From Burkholderia sp. USMB20 (lineage in GTDB: Bacteria; Pseudomonadota; Gammaproteobacteria; Burkholderiales; Burkholderiaceae), in NCBI RefSeq assembly GCF_000949135.2, contig NZ_JTAN02000012.1:124001-188000 (forward strand): a stretch of 64,000 bases of DNA. Direction: 5' to 3'. The notes under the pieces are model-generated. The model ran no database searches. It saw nothing but the letters and a program-made list of their open reading frames with translations, and was not told where the DNA came from. Shown here one piece after another: positions 63,930 through 64,000 of the stretch. Both the position numbers and the translations under genes were made by a program. Position 1 is the first letter of the stretch. Each line of letters opens with the position of its first letter.

Positions 63930-64000
63930 ATGCTCGCATCCTCCATTTCTCCCGAATCCCTTCATCCATCGCTCTGGCGCGGCTCGCAGCTCGCGCGCGG
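63930..64000 (+). CDS. imuA: ImuA-like SOS mutagenesis protein (5' end only, cut by window)
   Basis: The frame ATG onward reads MLASSISPESLHPSLWRG then SQLARG up to the window end. The LHPxLWRGSQLAR pattern is the usual N-terminus of ImuA (SulA/RecA-like partner in the imuA-imuB-dnaE2 translesion cassette). The LexA box directly upstream supports the call. Only 23 codons are visible. Confidence 0.75.
   Translation, partial: MLASSISPESLHPSLWRGSQLAR

Overview
The window is 64 kb of GC-rich DNA whose gene order and proteins fit chromosome 1 of a Burkholderia species, most likely of the cepacia complex. This assignment rests on remembered gene order, not on a search. Most of it is conserved core genome. 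One 10.6 kb integrated element, at about 15420-25993, interrupts comM.

Layout. 1-5643: acyl-CoA catabolism operon (fadB-like gene cut by the window edge, two acyl-CoA dehydrogenases, a CoA-transferase with a frameshift). 5741-7743: DUF485 protein plus ActP-type symporter. 7744-12848: C4-dicarboxylate system dctA-dctB-dctD with a -24/-12 promoter and a palindromic upstream site. 12952-14224: TlpA-like thioredoxin and a small lipoprotein. 14225-14558: a gap with three DnaA-box-like sites. 14559-26789: comM split by the element. 27112-29658: ubiK, glnK and amtB, with a sigma-54 promoter and an NtrC-type site. 29900-35197: gshA, gshB and a short PTS (EIIA-Man type, HPr, EI). 35298-38717, minus strand: MoeB/ThiF-like, CtpA protease and gpmA. 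38854-44254: rhodanese, grxC, secB, gpsA, macrodomain protein, trmL, comF and a BioC-like methyltransferase. 44489-54927: aa3-type cytochrome oxidase cluster with its assembly factors and heme O/A synthesis (ctaC, ctaD, ctaG, ctaE, SURF1, ctaA, ctaB, sco). 55086-57307: YCII protein, metQ, a four-cysteine protein and a decayed ABC ATPase. 57386-63677: FAD-linked oxidase divergent from an amino-acid ABC transporter, aminotransferase and GntR/HutC regulator, with a HutC-type operator between them. 63900-64000: LexA box and the start of an imuA-like gene.

The element has a large serine integrase next to its right end, a small serine resolvase, an HNH nuclease with a separate zinc-ribbon paralogue, an 866-residue protein resembling phage DNA-ejection proteins, a ParB-like protein, the 3' tail of a lost tyrosine integrase, and a lower-GC gene pair. 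The pair encodes an OLD/ABC-type ATPase and a TOPRIM/DUF3226-like protein joined by a TAATG overlap. No capsid, portal, terminase or tail genes are visible, so it looks like a phage satellite or reduced prophage. The ATPase/TOPRIM pair is the best candidate for a poorly described, probably antiphage, system. A 10-bp shared core (CATCAGCATG) marks both ends, and joining the ends restores the comM frame at His-Met-Leu-Met.

Several core genes (CoA-transferase, comM 5' part, amtB leader, trmL, comF) carry single-base frameshifts in GC-rich stretches. Consensus errors are at least as likely as real decay, so these genes should be treated cautiously.
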